The notes: generated by a model from the sequence alone, not told the origin. Positions 46,049 through 54,936 are shown, counted from the first letter of the stretch. The stretch: 64,000 bases of DNA from Bradyrhizobium neotropicale (GCF_001641695.1 NZ_LSEF01000034.1:1-64000); one strand, 5' to 3'. Made by a program: numbers and translations.

Positions 46049-47554
46049 TCAATAGTCGCTGCGGTCCGGCAATTGGCCGTCATGCGCGAGATCGCCGAAG
46101 CGAGTGACCGAGGCATCGAAGTGCAGCTCGACCGTGCCGGTCGGGCCGTGACGCTGCTTGCCGATGATGACTTCGGCCCGGCCGACCGTACGTTCCATGT
46201 CGGCCTGCCATTTGGCGTGTTCCTCGGTGCCGGGACGCGGCTCCTTCATGGCGAGGTAATATTCCTCACGGAACACGAACAGCACGACGTCGGCGTCCTG
46301 CTCGATCGAGCCGGATTCACGCAGGTCCGAGAGCTGCGGCCGCTTGTCGTCGCGCGATTCCACCTGACGCGAAAGCTGCGACAGTGCGATCACGGGGACG
46401 TTGAGCTCCTTCGCCAGCGCCTTCAGGCTGGTCGTGATCTCCGTGATTTCCTGCACGCGGCTGTCGCTGGCGCGCTTGCCCGAGCCGGACAATAGCTGGA
46501 TGTAGTCGATCACGAGGAGATCGAGGCCCTTCTGTCGCTTCAGCCGGCGCGCGCGCGCCATCAGCTGCGCGATCGACAGGCCGCCGGTCGCGTCGACATA
46601 GAAAGGCAGCGACTGCAGCTCGATCGAAACCTGGCGGATCTTCTCGAAATCGGCTTCCGAGATGCCGCCACGGCGGATGTGGGAGGAGGGAATGCCGGTG
46701 CGCTCGGCCACGATACGCGTGGCGAGCTGGTCGGCCGACATTTCGCAGGAGAAGAAGCCGATCACGCCGCCATTGGCGGCCTTCATGGTGCCGTCAGCCT
46801 GGAGTTCCGGAACGTAGGCTTGCGCGACGTTGTAGGCGATGTTGGTCGCAAGCGAGGTCTTGCCCATGCCGGGACGGCCCGCCACGATGATGAGGTCGGA
46901 GTGCTGCAGGCCGCCCATCTTGGTGTCGAGGTCGCGCAGGCCCGTCGAGATGCCCGACAGCTTGCCGTCGCGCTGGAACGCCTTGGCCGCAAGATCGACC
47001 GCAATCGTCAGAGCTTGCGAGAATTTCTGGAAGCCGCCGTCATAACGGCCGGACTCGGCGAGCTCATAGAGCCGCCGCTCGGCGTCCTCGATCTGCGCCC
47101 TCGGCGCGAAGTCGACCGGCGCATCATAGGCAACGTTGACCATGTCCTCGCCGATGCCGATCAGGTCGCGCCGCAACGACAGGTCGTAGACGGTGCGGCC
47201 ATAGTCCTGGGCGTTGATGATCGTGGTCGCTTCCGCGGCGAGGCGCGCAAGATATTGCCCGATGGTCATGCCGCCGACGTCGGTATCGGCGGGCAGGAAC
47301 GTCTTCAGCGTCACCGGTGTGGCGATCTTGCCCATCCGGATCAGGCTGCCGGCGGTCTCGAAGATCGTCTGGTGGAGGGGCTCGAAGAAATGCTTCGGCT
47401 CCAGGAAGTCGGAGACGCGGTAAAAGGCGTCGTTGTTGACCAGGATGGCGCCGAGAAGGCTCTGTTCCGCCTCGATATTATGCGGCGCGCTCCGATAGGC
47501 GGGAGTTCCGGGATCGGGCGCGAGTTTGAGGACGGTCGAATCGGTCAGAGCCAT
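46049..47554 (-). CDS. dnaB: Replicative DNA helicase
   Basis: A 501-residue hexameric helicase. The N-terminal primase-binding domain begins PHNIEAEQSLLGAILVNNDAF; the RecA-like domain has Walker A GRPGMGKTSLA, DLLVIDYIQLLSG and the ELNVPVIALSQLSRQVE segment. All DnaB motifs are intact and there is no intein. The next gene on the strand is alr, 40 bases on. Confidence 0.95.
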   Translation of the reverse strand: MALTDSTVLKLAPDPGTPAYRSAPHNIEAEQSLLGAILVNNDAFYRVSDFLEPKHFFEPLHQTIFETAGSLIRMGKIATPVTLKTFLPADTDVGGMTIGQYLARLAAEATTIINAQDYGRTVYDLSLRRDLIGIGEDMVNVAYDAPVDFAPRAQIEDAERRLYELAESGRYDGGFQKFSQALTIAVDLAAKAFQRDGKLSGISTGLRDLDTKMGGLQHSDLIIVAGRPGMGKTSLATNIAYNVAQAYVPELQADGTMKAANGGVIGFFSCEMSADQLATRIVAERTGIPSSHIRRGGISEADFEKIRQVSIELQSLPFYVDATGGLSIAQLMARARRLKRQKGLDLLVIDYIQLLSGSGKRASDSRVQEITEITTSLKALAKELNVPVIALSQLSRQVESRDDKRPQLSDLRESGSIEQDADVVLFVFREEYYLAMKEPRPGTEEHAKWQADMERTVGRAEVIIGKQRHGPTGTVELHFDASVTRFGDLAHDGQLPDRSDY

Positions 47555-47894
47555 AGATTTTTACGTATTTGTTGTTCGAGCGCGGGCCGGGGATAAAGCG
47601 CTTCTCTCCGCCGCTTAGAAAGCACTCACGTGCCTTATGCCCGATTCACACAATGCGGTGTGTGAATCCTCTCCTCGGGGCCTGTCAATGCCTTGACTGG
47701 AATGCGGCCGGAGGGAGCGCCCAGTTCGAGCGTTGACGATTGAGATGATTGGGAAATCTTGCGCGGAACTTGGCCGCCCTCACTCCGATGGCATCTGCCA
47801 CAGAAACCTCCGGACGGTGTGAACCTAACATGTCGGCGCACCGACTCATCCGGGAGTGCGCGCAAGACGACGCGCTGGGCTTCCGGCTCGGGCT
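47555..47894. other. Intergenic region upstream of dnaB
   Basis: About 340 bases hold the dnaB promoter region and one clear hairpin at 47643-47668 (GATTCACAC / GTGTGAATC, eight-base loop). I see no credible gene. Short frames here lack ribosome-binding sites and recognisable products. Confidence 0.5.
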
Positions 47895-48014
47895 TCAGAC
47901 CAGCAGGAGGTAGACCAGCGCAACCAGGGCCGCTCCGACGCCGGTGGCGATCAGGGCGTAGTCGGTGCGGAGGTCGTCCTGCACGTCGAAGGAGGTTCGG
48001 GTCTCTTTGCTCAT
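47895..48014 (-). CDS. Small single-pass membrane protein (39 residues)
   Basis: The frame from ATG 48014 gives a short charged N-terminus (MSKETRTSFDVQDDLRTDY) and then one hydrophobic helix (ALIATGVGAALVALVYLLLV) running to the end. The clean tail-anchored-like design argues that it is real. A perfect CRP-type palindrome lies 35 bases upstream. Family and function are unknown. Confidence 0.5.
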   Translation of the reverse strand: MSKETRTSFDVQDDLRTDYALIATGVGAALVALVYLLLV

Positions 48015-48048
48015 AGCGACCGAAATAGGCCAGGGCGGACCAGATTAA

Positions 48049-48064
48049 TGTGAAGCAGATCACA
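48049..48064. promoter_or_regulatory. CRP/FNR-superfamily binding site
   Basis: TGTGA-AGCAGA-TCACA is an exact match to the TGTGA-N6-TCACA consensus. It lies between the small membrane-protein gene (start 35 bases away on the minus strand) and a weak rightward frame at 48157. Confidence 0.55.
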
Positions 48065-48156
48065 TCTTCCCGGGTTCTTTCGGGGTAGTGGCGGAACGGG
48101 AAGGCGGGCAGGAGGGTTATGCTCCGGAACCCGTCGTCAGGGAGACGAGGCGAGCG

Positions 48157-48363
48157 ATGCGGCCAGAACGGCAGCCCCAGATTTGGCGAAGCGAGGCAGG
48201 TAGCCGGCGTTGGCTGTCGGCGCTGATCGCCGCGATGGAGGATGCCGCACGACCTGAACTGCGGCGGGAGCCCGTGCCGGCTGAGAGTATCGCAGGCCTG
48301 CGCGCGCAACTTGCGCTACCGGCTTCGCCCCGGCCCTATCAGACCTCAACCCTTCGTCACTAG
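48157..48363 (+). CDS. Possible small protein
   Basis: A 68-residue frame, from an ATG with a purine-rich GGAGACGAGG upstream, ends 3 bases before the convergent cfa gene. The product (MRPERQPQIW; SRRWLSALIAAMEDAARPEL) is soluble and mildly amphipathic and shows no known domain. It fills otherwise empty sequence, but coding is not proven. Confidence 0.3.
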   Translation: MRPERQPQIWRSEAGSRRWLSALIAAMEDAARPELRREPVPAESIAGLRAQLALPASPRPYQTSTLRH

Positions 48364-48366
48364 ATC

Positions 48367-49617
48367 TTATTCGCCTGCCAGCCTCAGCCTCGGCTTGCGG
48401 CCGCGTTCGAGGCCGCGCAGCCGGGCTTCTTCATGGCCGATATAGTCGCGGGTGGTCGGCACCACGCCCTGGTGCCGGGTGAGCTGAATCTGGAAGTTCA
48501 TCATGTCCTGCTTGCGGAACGTCATCTCGCAGGCTGCGAGATAGAATTCCCACATCAGCGCGAAGCGCTCGTCGTAGAACTGCACGGCTTCCTCGCGCCG
48601 CGCCATGAAGCGCTCCCGCCAGGCCTTGAGCGTTTCGGCATAGTGCAGGCGCAGGATCTCGACGTCGCAGACCAGCAGCCCTGCGCGCTCGATCGCCGGC
48701 AACACCTCCGACAGGGCCGGGATATAGCCGCCGGGGAAGATATACTTGGCGATCCAGGGATTGGTGGAGTCGGGGCCCTGCGATCGGCCGATCGAGTGCA
48801 ACAGCATCACGCCGTCCTCGCTCAGGAGCTCGGCGCAGCGCTGGAAAAACGTGTCGTAAAACGTCACGCCGACATGCTCGAACATGCCGACCGAGACGAT
48901 GCGGTCGAAAGGCCCGTCGATGTCGCGATAATCCTCGAGCAGGAATCGTGCTGACCCGGTCAGGCCCCTCTCGGCCGCGCGCCCGTTGGAGACCTGCAAC
49001 TGCTCCATCGACAGCGTGACGCCGGTGACGTCGGCGTCCGCAACCTCGGCGAGGTAGAGGCCGAGCCCGCCCCAGCCCGAACCGATGTCGAGCACGCGCT
49101 GGCCGCCCTTGAGCAGGAGCTTTGCGGCGATGTGCCGCTTCTTGGCGAGCTGGGCATCGTCAAGCGAGGTCTGCGGGGTCTCGAAATAGGCGCAACTGTA
49201 TTGCTTGTCGGCGTCGAGGAAGAGCGAATAGAGCCGGCCGTCGAGATCATAGTGATGCGCGACGTTGCTGCGCGAGCGGGAGCGCGGATTGAACTGCTTC
49301 AGGTGCCGCGTGAGATAGCGCAGGTGCCACCACGGCTTTGCCCACTGCGGCAATACGTCGGGTTGATCGAGCAGGATCGCGAGGGCATCAGCTATCGTGC
49401 CGCGCTGGACGACGAATTCGCCGTCCATGTAGGCCTCGCCAAGCCCGAGTTCGGGATTGATGAGGACCCGTCGCTGCGCGTCCACGGTGACGAAGCGAAC
49501 CTCCACCGGTTGGCGGGTGCCGTCGCCGACGGTGAACTTCATCCCGCTCGCCGTGGTCACCGTCATCGACCCGCGGCGGATGAACTGAGTCAGAAATCGA
49601 CGCAACAAACGGTCCAT
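48367..49617 (-). CDS. cfa: Cyclopropane-fatty-acyl-phospholipid synthase
   Basis: A 416-residue SAM-dependent enzyme that adds a methylene bridge to unsaturated lipid chains. The SAM site VLDIGSGWGGLGLYLAE, preceded by CAYFETPQTSLDDAQ, and later SVGMFEHVG and YIFPGGYIPALSE are CFA-synthase signatures. The ATG at 49617 (MDRLLRRFL) is chosen over the longer frame. A desaturase that could supply unsaturated chains is encoded at 55642. Confidence 0.92.
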   Translation of the reverse strand: MDRLLRRFLTQFIRRGSMTVTTASGMKFTVGDGTRQPVEVRFVTVDAQRRVLINPELGLGEAYMDGEFVVQRGTIADALAILLDQPDVLPQWAKPWWHLRYLTRHLKQFNPRSRSRSNVAHHYDLDGRLYSLFLDADKQYSCAYFETPQTSLDDAQLAKKRHIAAKLLLKGGQRVLDIGSGWGGLGLYLAEVADADVTGVTLSMEQLQVSNGRAAERGLTGSARFLLEDYRDIDGPFDRIVSVGMFEHVGVTFYDTFFQRCAELLSEDGVMLLHSIGRSQGPDSTNPWIAKYIFPGGYIPALSEVLPAIERAGLLVCDVEILRLHYAETLKAWRERFMARREEAVQFYDERFALMWEFYLAACEMTFRKQDMMNFQIQLTRHQGVVPTTRDYIGHEEARLRGLERGRKPRLRLAGE

Positions 49618-49880
49618 CGACACCCTACCTTTCGAGCGAACCCGAAAAGATGCGACTAACCCGGCCTTCTGATCTGACGCCCAGGGACCGGATCGGTTCC
49701 TATGCGTTTGCATGTAAATCTAGCGGGGCTGGTTCCGGCCCGCTATTGCGTTGTGTTCAAAGCCGATATTCGAAAATCGCGTAGTTGCTTCCCCGCGTGA
49801 TGAGCTGCCTTCCATTCGCGTCACAATCGGCTAAAAGGTGACCGCCGCGCCGGATCCCGGTTGTGTCTGCGGTTTTTTCA

Positions 49881-50915
49881 ATGGAGAAGATGGGAATGTC
49901 GAGCCGAGCGCTCAGCCTCGCGACGGTATTGCTTCTGATTGGCTTCGGCGGGACCGACGCTGCGCTTGCGCAGGCGACCAACCTCGAGGCCGGCAAAAGC
50001 CCCTCCCAGCTTTTCGCGCAGACCTGCAACGCCTGTCACAAGAGCCCGCGGGGGCTGCTGAAGACGGTCGCGCCGGGATCGCTGCCGAGCTTCCTGCGCC
50101 AGCACTACACGACCAGTCCGGATATGGCGGGCATTCTCGCCTCTTACCTCGTCTCCAACGGCGCCACCGACACCCGCTACCAGGCCAAGGACGGTAACAA
50201 GGACGGCAAGGACAAGAAGGACGGCGTCAAGGAGAAGGACGCCAATACCAATCCCGCGCAGACGCCCGAACATCAGGGGCGCCGCCAAAGGTCGCAGGAA
50301 GCTGCCAAGCCGGAGGGCGAGGGCGCAGCTCCGGCGCCCGAGGGCGCGCGCCAGAAGCGCATGGCGCGGCCGAGCGAGGAGGGCGCCAAGGACGGCGCCA
50401 AGGAAACTGGCAAGCCCGAGGCTGCCGACGAACGTGCTCCCGAAGGCCGCAAAGGCAAGCGCCTGAGCAAGCGCGGCAAGCCGGAAGCTGAGGAGGCGCC
50501 GAAGGTCGACGCCGCCGCGCCGGCCGACGACAAGAAGGGCGAGGCCAAGACAGAGCCCAAGACTGAACCCAAGACTGAACCGAAAGCCGAGCCCAAGAGC
50601 GAGAGCGCCAAGGTCGACGCCGGGCGCGATGAGGCCAAGCCGGACAGCGCCAAGGTCGAGCCGAGCAGCCCGGTGTTGCGGCCCGATCCGGTGCCGCAGG
50701 TGACGCCGGCCCCGGCGGCCGCTGCGAAGCCGGCCGAGCCCGCCGCGCCGAAGCCGACCGAAGCAGCCGCGCCCAAACCGGCCGAAACGACGACCAATGG
50801 CAGCTCCGAGCCGGCGACCAAGCCGCAGGATCCGCCGCCAACCCCGACCGCCGCAGCGCCTTCATCGGCGCCGGCCGAGTCGTCCGGGCTGCCGACCCCA
50901 CCGATCTCGCGATAA
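49881..50915 (+). CDS. Exported protein with one c-type heme motif and a long disordered tail
   Basis: A protein of about 344 residues. A signal peptide (ALSLATVLLLIGFGGTDAALAQ) is followed by a short domain with CNACH, the heme c attachment motif. The remaining about 230 residues are lysine, glutamate, alanine and proline rich, with tandem KTEP units. The heme-type domain is too short for a normal cytochrome c and no distal methionine is obvious. Start could be ATG 49881, 49890 or 49896. It may be a stub cytochrome or a structural envelope protein. Confidence 0.65.
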   Translation: MEKMGMSSRALSLATVLLLIGFGGTDAALAQATNLEAGKSPSQLFAQTCNACHKSPRGLLKTVAPGSLPSFLRQHYTTSPDMAGILASYLVSNGATDTRYQAKDGNKDGKDKKDGVKEKDANTNPAQTPEHQGRRQRSQEAAKPEGEGAAPAPEGARQKRMARPSEEGAKDGAKETGKPEAADERAPEGRKGKRLSKRGKPEAEEAPKVDAAAPADDKKGEAKTEPKTEPKTEPKAEPKSESAKVDAGRDEAKPDSAKVEPSSPVLRPDPVPQVTPAPAAAAKPAEPAAPKPTEAAAPKPAETTTNGSSEPATKPQDPPPTPTAAAPSSAPAESSGLPTPPISR

Positions 50916-50984
50916 GCAAATCGTCAGCTCAAGACCCCCGGAGGTCGCGTCCATCGCGGCCTCCACATTGTCTTGACCGTGATT

Positions 50985-51010
50985 GGAGCATTACTCTAGA
51001 GTTATGCTCC
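50985..51010. promoter_or_regulatory. TetR operator overlapping a promoter
   Basis: A 26-bp palindrome with arms GGAGCATTACTCT and AGAGTTATGCTCC has one mismatched pair. A promoter-like TTGACC (50973) and TCTAGA (50995) overlap it. The regulator gene starts 12 bases later, so this is most likely its own operator. Confidence 0.65.
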
Positions 51011-51021
51011 AGGAGGTGCCG

Positions 51022-51618
51022 ATGGCGACCGGCATGCGTGAGGACTTGTTGGCCGCGGGGCTAGCGGTGTTCGACCGCGTCGGCTTCGAGGCTGCGACGG
51101 TGGCGGCGATCCGCGCCCGCGCGCGCGCCTCGAACGGGAGTTTCTTCCACGCCTTCGGATCGAAGAAGGAGCTCGCCGGCGCGCTGTTCCTGGAAGTGCT
51201 GCGCCACTATCACGGCGCGATGCTCGAAGCGCTCGACCCGGTGCCGGATGCCGGGCAGGGCATCGATCGCCTGATCCGCGCGCATCTCGACTGGGTCGTG
51301 TTGAGCCGGCGCGAGGCGCGCTATCTGTTCGAGATCTCGCGCAGCGAATGGAGCGAGGACGTCCGCGACGCCCAGCGTGCGCAGAATGCGCGTCTTGCTG
51401 AAGGCCTCGAGCGCTGGCGCGCACCGCTCGTGGCACGTGGCGATCTCTTGCCGATGACGCCGGTGATGTTCATCAGCCAGTTGATCGGCCCGGCGCAGGT
51501 GTTTTGCCGTGCTTTTCTCTCCGGGCGCGATCGGACCGATCCGCGCAGCGAGGCCGACACGCTGATCGCATGTGCCATCCGCGCGCTGCTGCCGCCCTGC
51601 CACATCAACAGAAAATGA
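51022..51618 (+). CDS. TetR-family transcriptional regulator
   Basis: A 198-residue regulator with an N-terminal HTH (LLAAGLAVFDRVGFEAATVAAI; ASNGSFFHAFGSKKELAGAL) and an unclassified ligand domain. AGGAGG ahead of ATG 51022 sets the start; an ATG at 51004 lies inside the operator palindrome and is rejected. The next gene, a hotdog thioesterase, begins 11 bases after its stop, so the regulator probably responds to an acyl-CoA-like compound. Confidence 0.85.
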   Translation: MATGMREDLLAAGLAVFDRVGFEAATVAAIRARARASNGSFFHAFGSKKELAGALFLEVLRHYHGAMLEALDPVPDAGQGIDRLIRAHLDWVVLSRREARYLFEISRSEWSEDVRDAQRAQNARLAEGLERWRAPLVARGDLLPMTPVMFISQLIGPAQVFCRAFLSGRDRTDPRSEADTLIACAIRALLPPCHINRK

Positions 51619-51629
51619 GGAGTGGCGCC

Positions 51630-52097
51630 ATGAGCACCGAGACGGATCCCGATTTCGCAGCCGTGACCGAGCGCATCCACGCCAATGTCGGCCGCCAGGG
51701 TTTCATGGGTCTGGTCGGCGCGGAGCTGTCTGAGCTCACGCGCGGCACCTGCACGATCGCCGTGGAGCGCCGGCCCGAGCTGTTGCAGCAGCACGGTTTC
51801 TTCCATGGCGGCGTCACCGCCTTCCTGGTCGACAACGCGACGACGATCGCGGCGGCGACCTCGCGTGGCCAGGCGGCGCTAACGGCGGAGTACAAGCTCA
51901 ATCTGCTGGCGCCTGCGGTCGGCGAAAGGCTGATCTGCCGGGCACGGGTAATCAAGCCGGGCCGCCAGGTCGCAGTCGTTGCGGCCGACGTGTTCTGCCT
52001 GACCGACGGCGTGGAGAAGCACACGGCGACGGCGCTGGCCTCGATCGCGATGCTGAGCGAGGACGTCGCCGTAAAAACGAAAAGCCCGGCCGCGTGA
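51630..52097 (+). CDS. PaaI-type hotdog thioesterase
   Basis: A 155-residue hotdog-fold protein. QQHGFFHGGVTAFLVDNATTIAA carries the His-Gly-Gly and Asp region of PaaI-type thioesterases, followed by TAEYKLNLLAPAVGERL. It hydrolyses acyl- or aryl-CoA thioesters. The start ATG 51630 follows GAGGAG. It is co-transcribed with the TetR gene, and a strong terminator begins inside its last codons. Confidence 0.85.
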   Translation: MSTETDPDFAAVTERIHANVGRQGFMGLVGAELSELTRGTCTIAVERRPELLQQHGFFHGGVTAFLVDNATTIAAATSRGQAALTAEYKLNLLAPAVGERLICRARVIKPGRQVAVVAADVFCLTDGVEKHTATALASIAMLSEDVAVKTKSPAA

Positions 52098-52109
52098 GCG
52101 GCCGGGCTT
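52082..52109. terminator. Bidirectional terminator
   Basis: A perfect 12-bp stem (AAGCCCGGCCGC / GCGGCCGGGCTT) with a GTGA loop serves two convergent transcripts. It overlaps the last bases of the thioesterase gene and follows rplI on the other strand, where the T-tract TTTTCGTTTTTACG follows. Confidence 0.85.
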
Positions 52110-52130
52110 CGCTTCGCAAGAGTGCGAGGC

Positions 52131-52736
52131 TTACTTCTCGGTCTCTTCCGCAGCCGGGGCCGGCGCGACGTCTTCGTGCTGGGCTTCCGGATCGAAGAAC
52201 TCGCCGGCGGCGGCGATCGCCTCGGCGGCCGCATCGCGGTCCTCGTTGCGGGTCGAGATGTCCTCGCCGCGGTTGATGCGCTCGGCTTCGTCCTGGCTGC
52301 GCGCGACCGTCACGGTGATCTCGACCTCGACTTCGGGGTGAACAGCGACCGTGACCGTGTGCTTGCCGATGGTCTTGATCGGCGCGTCGAGCTGCACCTG
52401 CGGGCGGTCGAGGTGGACGCCGTCGGCCTCGAACGCGGTGACGATGTCGCGCACCGTGACCGAGCCGAACAGCTGGCCGGCTTCGGAGGCCTGGCGGATC
52501 ACGATGATGTTCTTGCCCTCGATCTTCTCGGCGACCTTGGACGCCTCGCCCTTGGCCTGGAGGTTGCGGGCCTCGAGCTCGGCCTTCATGCCGTCATACC
52601 TGGCGCGGTTGTCGGCGGTGGCGCGCAGCGCCTTGCCGCGCTTGAGCAGGAAATTGCGGGCATAGCCGTCGCGAACCTTCACGACTTCGCCCATCTGGCC
52701 GAGCTTGTTGACGCGTTCCAGCAAAATGACTTCCAT
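52131..52736 (-). CDS. rplI: 50S ribosomal protein L9
   Basis: A 201-residue protein. The N-terminal domain [21 protein letters not shown] and [11 protein letters not shown] is the L9 signature; the long central helix and C-terminal domain follow. An acidic alanine-rich tail of about 45 residues ([20 protein letters not shown]) lies beyond the E. coli length, as in Hyphomicrobiales. The start ATG 52736 follows AAGGAGAA. It is last in the rpsF-rpsR-DUF2232-rplI block. Confidence 0.95.
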   Translation of the reverse strand: MEVILLERVNKLGQMGEVVKVRDGYARNFLLKRGKALRATADNRARYDGMKAELEARNLQAKGEASKVAEKIEGKNIIVIRQASEAGQLFGSVTVRDIVTAFEADGVHLDRPQVQLDAPIKTIGKHTVTVAVHPEVEVEITVTVARSQDEAERINRGEDISTRNEDRDAAAEAIAAAGEFFDPEAQHEDVAPAPAAEETEK

Positions 52737-52783
52737 AACGTTCTCCTTTGAAGTGCTCTGAGTTTCTGGTTTCGGGTTTGGAC

Positions 52784-53755
52784 TTAAGAGGTTGGCAGCG
52801 GCGGCGGTTGCCGGTTGCGCAGGAAGCGCTCGCGGAAGCCGAACACGGCGTCCGCGAGGCCGAGGATCACCATCGCGATCACTGGCCATCCGAATACGAC
52901 GACGACGGCGTAGGTCGAGCCGAGCCAGAAGGCGCGGCTCTTCAGGGCGAGTGTCAGCGTATGCAGCACGGCAAAGCCGGTCAGCGCGTACGCCATCATC
53001 AGCGCCGCCGTCGCGATCTGCGCGACGATCGCGAGCAGCCCGCCGGTGAAGCAGAAAGCGAGCGCGACGCACAGCACCGCGAGCGTCATGGTCGGCAATT
53101 CAGCGGTCATCAGGTTCGGCCAGGGGCGGCGCAGCCGGCCCGAGGTCGCCGTCACCTTGGCGCTGAGCCAGAGATTGAGCGTGAGCGTCATCATCGAGAC
53201 GGTGGTGGCGGCGGCCGGCGCAATACGCACCAGGGCATCGACGAACTGGTCGGCTTCGCCGCTGGCCTGCGGATCGGTGGCATGGAGGATGCGCATCAGG
53301 CCGCGGCGCAGCGTGCCGGTGATGCTGTCGGCATCGGTGCCGAGCGTGAGGAGGGCGGCGATTGCGGTCAGCATCGCGAAGCCCGCGATCCACAGCAGGA
53401 TGCGGCCGACCGGATACCACTCGATCTCGGGTTCGGCCGGCGGCTCGGTGGCGTCGGGAGCTGCGCCCACGTGCCGGCCGAGCAAGACAAGGTGGCCAAG
53501 CCACCACGCCGGCAGCGCGACGGTGACGGCGAAGGCGACGCAATAGGGCAGGCCGAACAGGGCGCCGAGGCCGATCGCAGCCGCGATGCCGCCCAGGCTC
53601 GCGCAGAGCGGTCCCCAGCCGATCGAGGCCACCATCAGCGGCAGCGGTGCAAGATAGAACAGGACGAGCGAGATCAGCGCGCCCGAGACGATCGAGGCGA
53701 ACATCAGGGCCGACGCAGCGCCGGCGATCAGGGCTATCAGTCCAAAGGCCATCAT
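52784..53755 (-). CDS. DUF2232 membrane protein
   Basis: About 323 residues and roughly eight to nine hydrophobic helices. DUF2232 proteins sit between rpsR and rplI in many bacteria and are of unknown function. The frame opens at TTG 53812 or ATG 53806, but ATG 53755 ([12 protein letters not shown]) starts directly with the first membrane helix and is preferred. It is separated from rpsR by a strong hairpin, so it may be expressed at a lower level than the ribosomal genes. Confidence 0.85.
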   Translation of the reverse strand: MMAFGLIALIAGAASALMFASIVSGALISLVLFYLAPLPLMVASIGWGPLCASLGGIAAAIGLGALFGLPYCVAFAVTVALPAWWLGHLVLLGRHVGAAPDATEPPAEPEIEWYPVGRILLWIAGFAMLTAIAALLTLGTDADSITGTLRRGLMRILHATDPQASGEADQFVDALVRIAPAAATTVSMMTLTLNLWLSAKVTATSGRLRRPWPNLMTAELPTMTLAVLCVALAFCFTGGLLAIVAQIATAALMMAYALTGFAVLHTLTLALKSRAFWLGSTYAVVVVFGWPVIAMVILGLADAVFGFRERFLRNRQPPPLPTS

Positions 53756-53850
53756 CAGCTGTCCCGCCCCTTCCGAGCGGTTAGAGGCATCTCCTGCCCC
53801 AACCATCGGCAACCGGACGACCCGGAAGCCTTATGAGTTCAGAACGTGGT

Positions 53851-53876
53851 GACCGGCGGCGGCATCGCCGCCGGTC
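53851..53876 (-). terminator. Hairpin after rpsR
   Basis: An exact 11-bp stem (GACCGGCGGCG / CGCCGCCGGTC) has a four-base loop and no T-run. It could attenuate read-through from rpsF-rpsR into the DUF2232 gene. Confidence 0.55.
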
Positions 53877-53889
53877 GAAGTCAGTCGTA

Positions 53890-54129
53890 TCAGCGGATCA
53901 CGTAGGGCAGCAGGCCCAGGAAGCGCGCGCGCTTGATGGCGCGGGCGAGTTCACGCTGCTTCTTCGCAGACACCGCGGTGATGCGGCTCGGCACGATCTT
54001 GCCGCGCTCGGAGACGTAGCGCATCAAGAGCTTGGAATCCTTGTAGTCGATCTTCGGCGCGTTGGGACCCGTGAACGGGCAGGTCTTGCGACGACGGAAG
54101 AACGGACGGCGGGCGCCAGCTTCAGCCAT
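53890..54129 (-). CDS. rpsR: 30S ribosomal protein S18
   Basis: A 79-residue protein. [15 protein letters not shown] and the C-terminal [28 protein letters not shown] are S18 signatures, with length as usual. It binds S6 on the 30S platform. It begins 5 bases after the rpsF stop. Confidence 0.95.
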   Translation of the reverse strand: MAEAGARRPFFRRRKTCPFTGPNAPKIDYKDSKLLMRYVSERGKIVPSRITAVSAKKQRELARAIKRARFLGLLPYVIR

Positions 54130-54134
54130 TGATC

Positions 54135-54605
54135 TTACTCCTCATCCGTCGTGGTTTCGGCTTCCTCGCGGGGGCGGCGCGGACCGCGGTCACCGCGGAA
54201 GCCACCCTCACGGTCGCCACGGAAGCCGCCTTCGCGCTCGCCGCGGAAGCCGCCGCCACGGTCGTCACGCTCGCGATCGCGGTCCGCCTTGCGCATCATC
54301 GCGGACGGGCCTTCCTCGAGCTCCTCGACGCGGACGCTGAGATAGCGGATCACGTCTTCGCTGATGCGCTCCTGGCGCTCGATCTCGGCGATCGCCGCGG
54401 ACGGCGCGTCGATGTTGAGCAGCACGAAGTGCGCCTTGCGGTTCTTGTTCATGCGGTAGGTGAGGGAGCGCACGCCCCAGTTCTCGGTCTTGGTGATCTT
54501 GCCGCCGAGACCTTCGACGATACCGGTCATCTGCGCAGTCAGCTCTTCGACCTGCTGCGGGCTCGCGTCTTGACGCGCGAGAAAAACATGCTCGTAAAGA
54601 GGCAT
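54135..54605 (-). CDS. rpsF: 30S ribosomal protein S6 with Gly/Arg-rich tail
   Basis: A 156-residue protein. [20 protein letters not shown] and [12 protein letters not shown] are S6 motifs. After about residue 110 the tail repeats GGFRG(D/E)RE units three times and ends in acidic residues. The RGG-like repeats suggest added RNA binding. The ATG at 54605 follows GGAAAGGA, which sits in a leader hairpin. Confidence 0.95.
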   Translation of the reverse strand: MPLYEHVFLARQDASPQQVEELTAQMTGIVEGLGGKITKTENWGVRSLTYRMNKNRKAHFVLLNIDAPSAAIAEIERQERISEDVIRYLSVRVEELEEGPSAMMRKADRDRERDDRGGGFRGEREGGFRGDREGGFRGDRGPRRPREEAETTTDEE

Positions 54606-54670
54606 GGAAGTCCTTTCCTCATGTTGGCGCATCGCCCGGCGTCAAGCCCTTCGAGGCCTTCGGAAAGGAC
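54606..54670 (-). promoter_or_regulatory. rpsF leader hairpin (S6:S18-type candidate)
   Basis: On the minus strand GTCCTTTCC (54662-54670) is complementary to GGAAAGGAC (54610-54618), which contains the rpsF Shine-Dalgarno. A CCGAAGG segment and inner stems lie between. S6 and S18 are known to bind leaders with a CCG motif and repress their own translation; the layout fits but the match to that RNA class was judged by eye. Confidence 0.45.
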
Positions 54671-54888
54671 TCGGACTTAAGCTCAGAAGGCGGAAACACG
54701 GGACGACGGGCCAACTGGCCCTGCCACATCAAAATCACGAATGATTTGCTGAGACCGTCCGTTCAGCTCCCGGCCAGGGTCTGCGGATGGCGCGCTTTAT
54801 ACGGATTTTGGCCGGCTTGGCAAGGTTAGGCAGGCCAATTTCGGCCCGGAAGGTCCCGGGGAGGGTGTCAAAACGGGTCCGAAACGGC

Positions 54889-54925
54889 TTGATTTATTTG
54901 TTTGTATGTCATACAAATAAATCAA
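54889..54925. promoter_or_regulatory. TetR operator with embedded promoter
   Basis: A perfect 17-bp palindrome (TTTGTATG-T-CATACAAA, 54901-54917) is flanked by TTGATTTA and TAAATCAA, again inverted. TTGATT (54889) and TACAAA (54912) are spaced 17 bases like -35 and -10 boxes, so repressor binding would block the promoter. The TetR gene starts 12 bases downstream. Confidence 0.7.
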
Positions 54926-54936
54926 GGGAGGATCCA

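Noticed and set aside
44434..46107. A 557-residue plus-strand frame opposite alr
   Set aside because: Alr is intact on the minus strand; the plus frame has no ribosome-binding site or domain and also covers the small Cys-rich gene in another frame.
47830..47913. A short plus-strand frame of about 27 residues
   Set aside because: It has no ribosome-binding site and overlaps the better supported 39-residue minus-strand gene.
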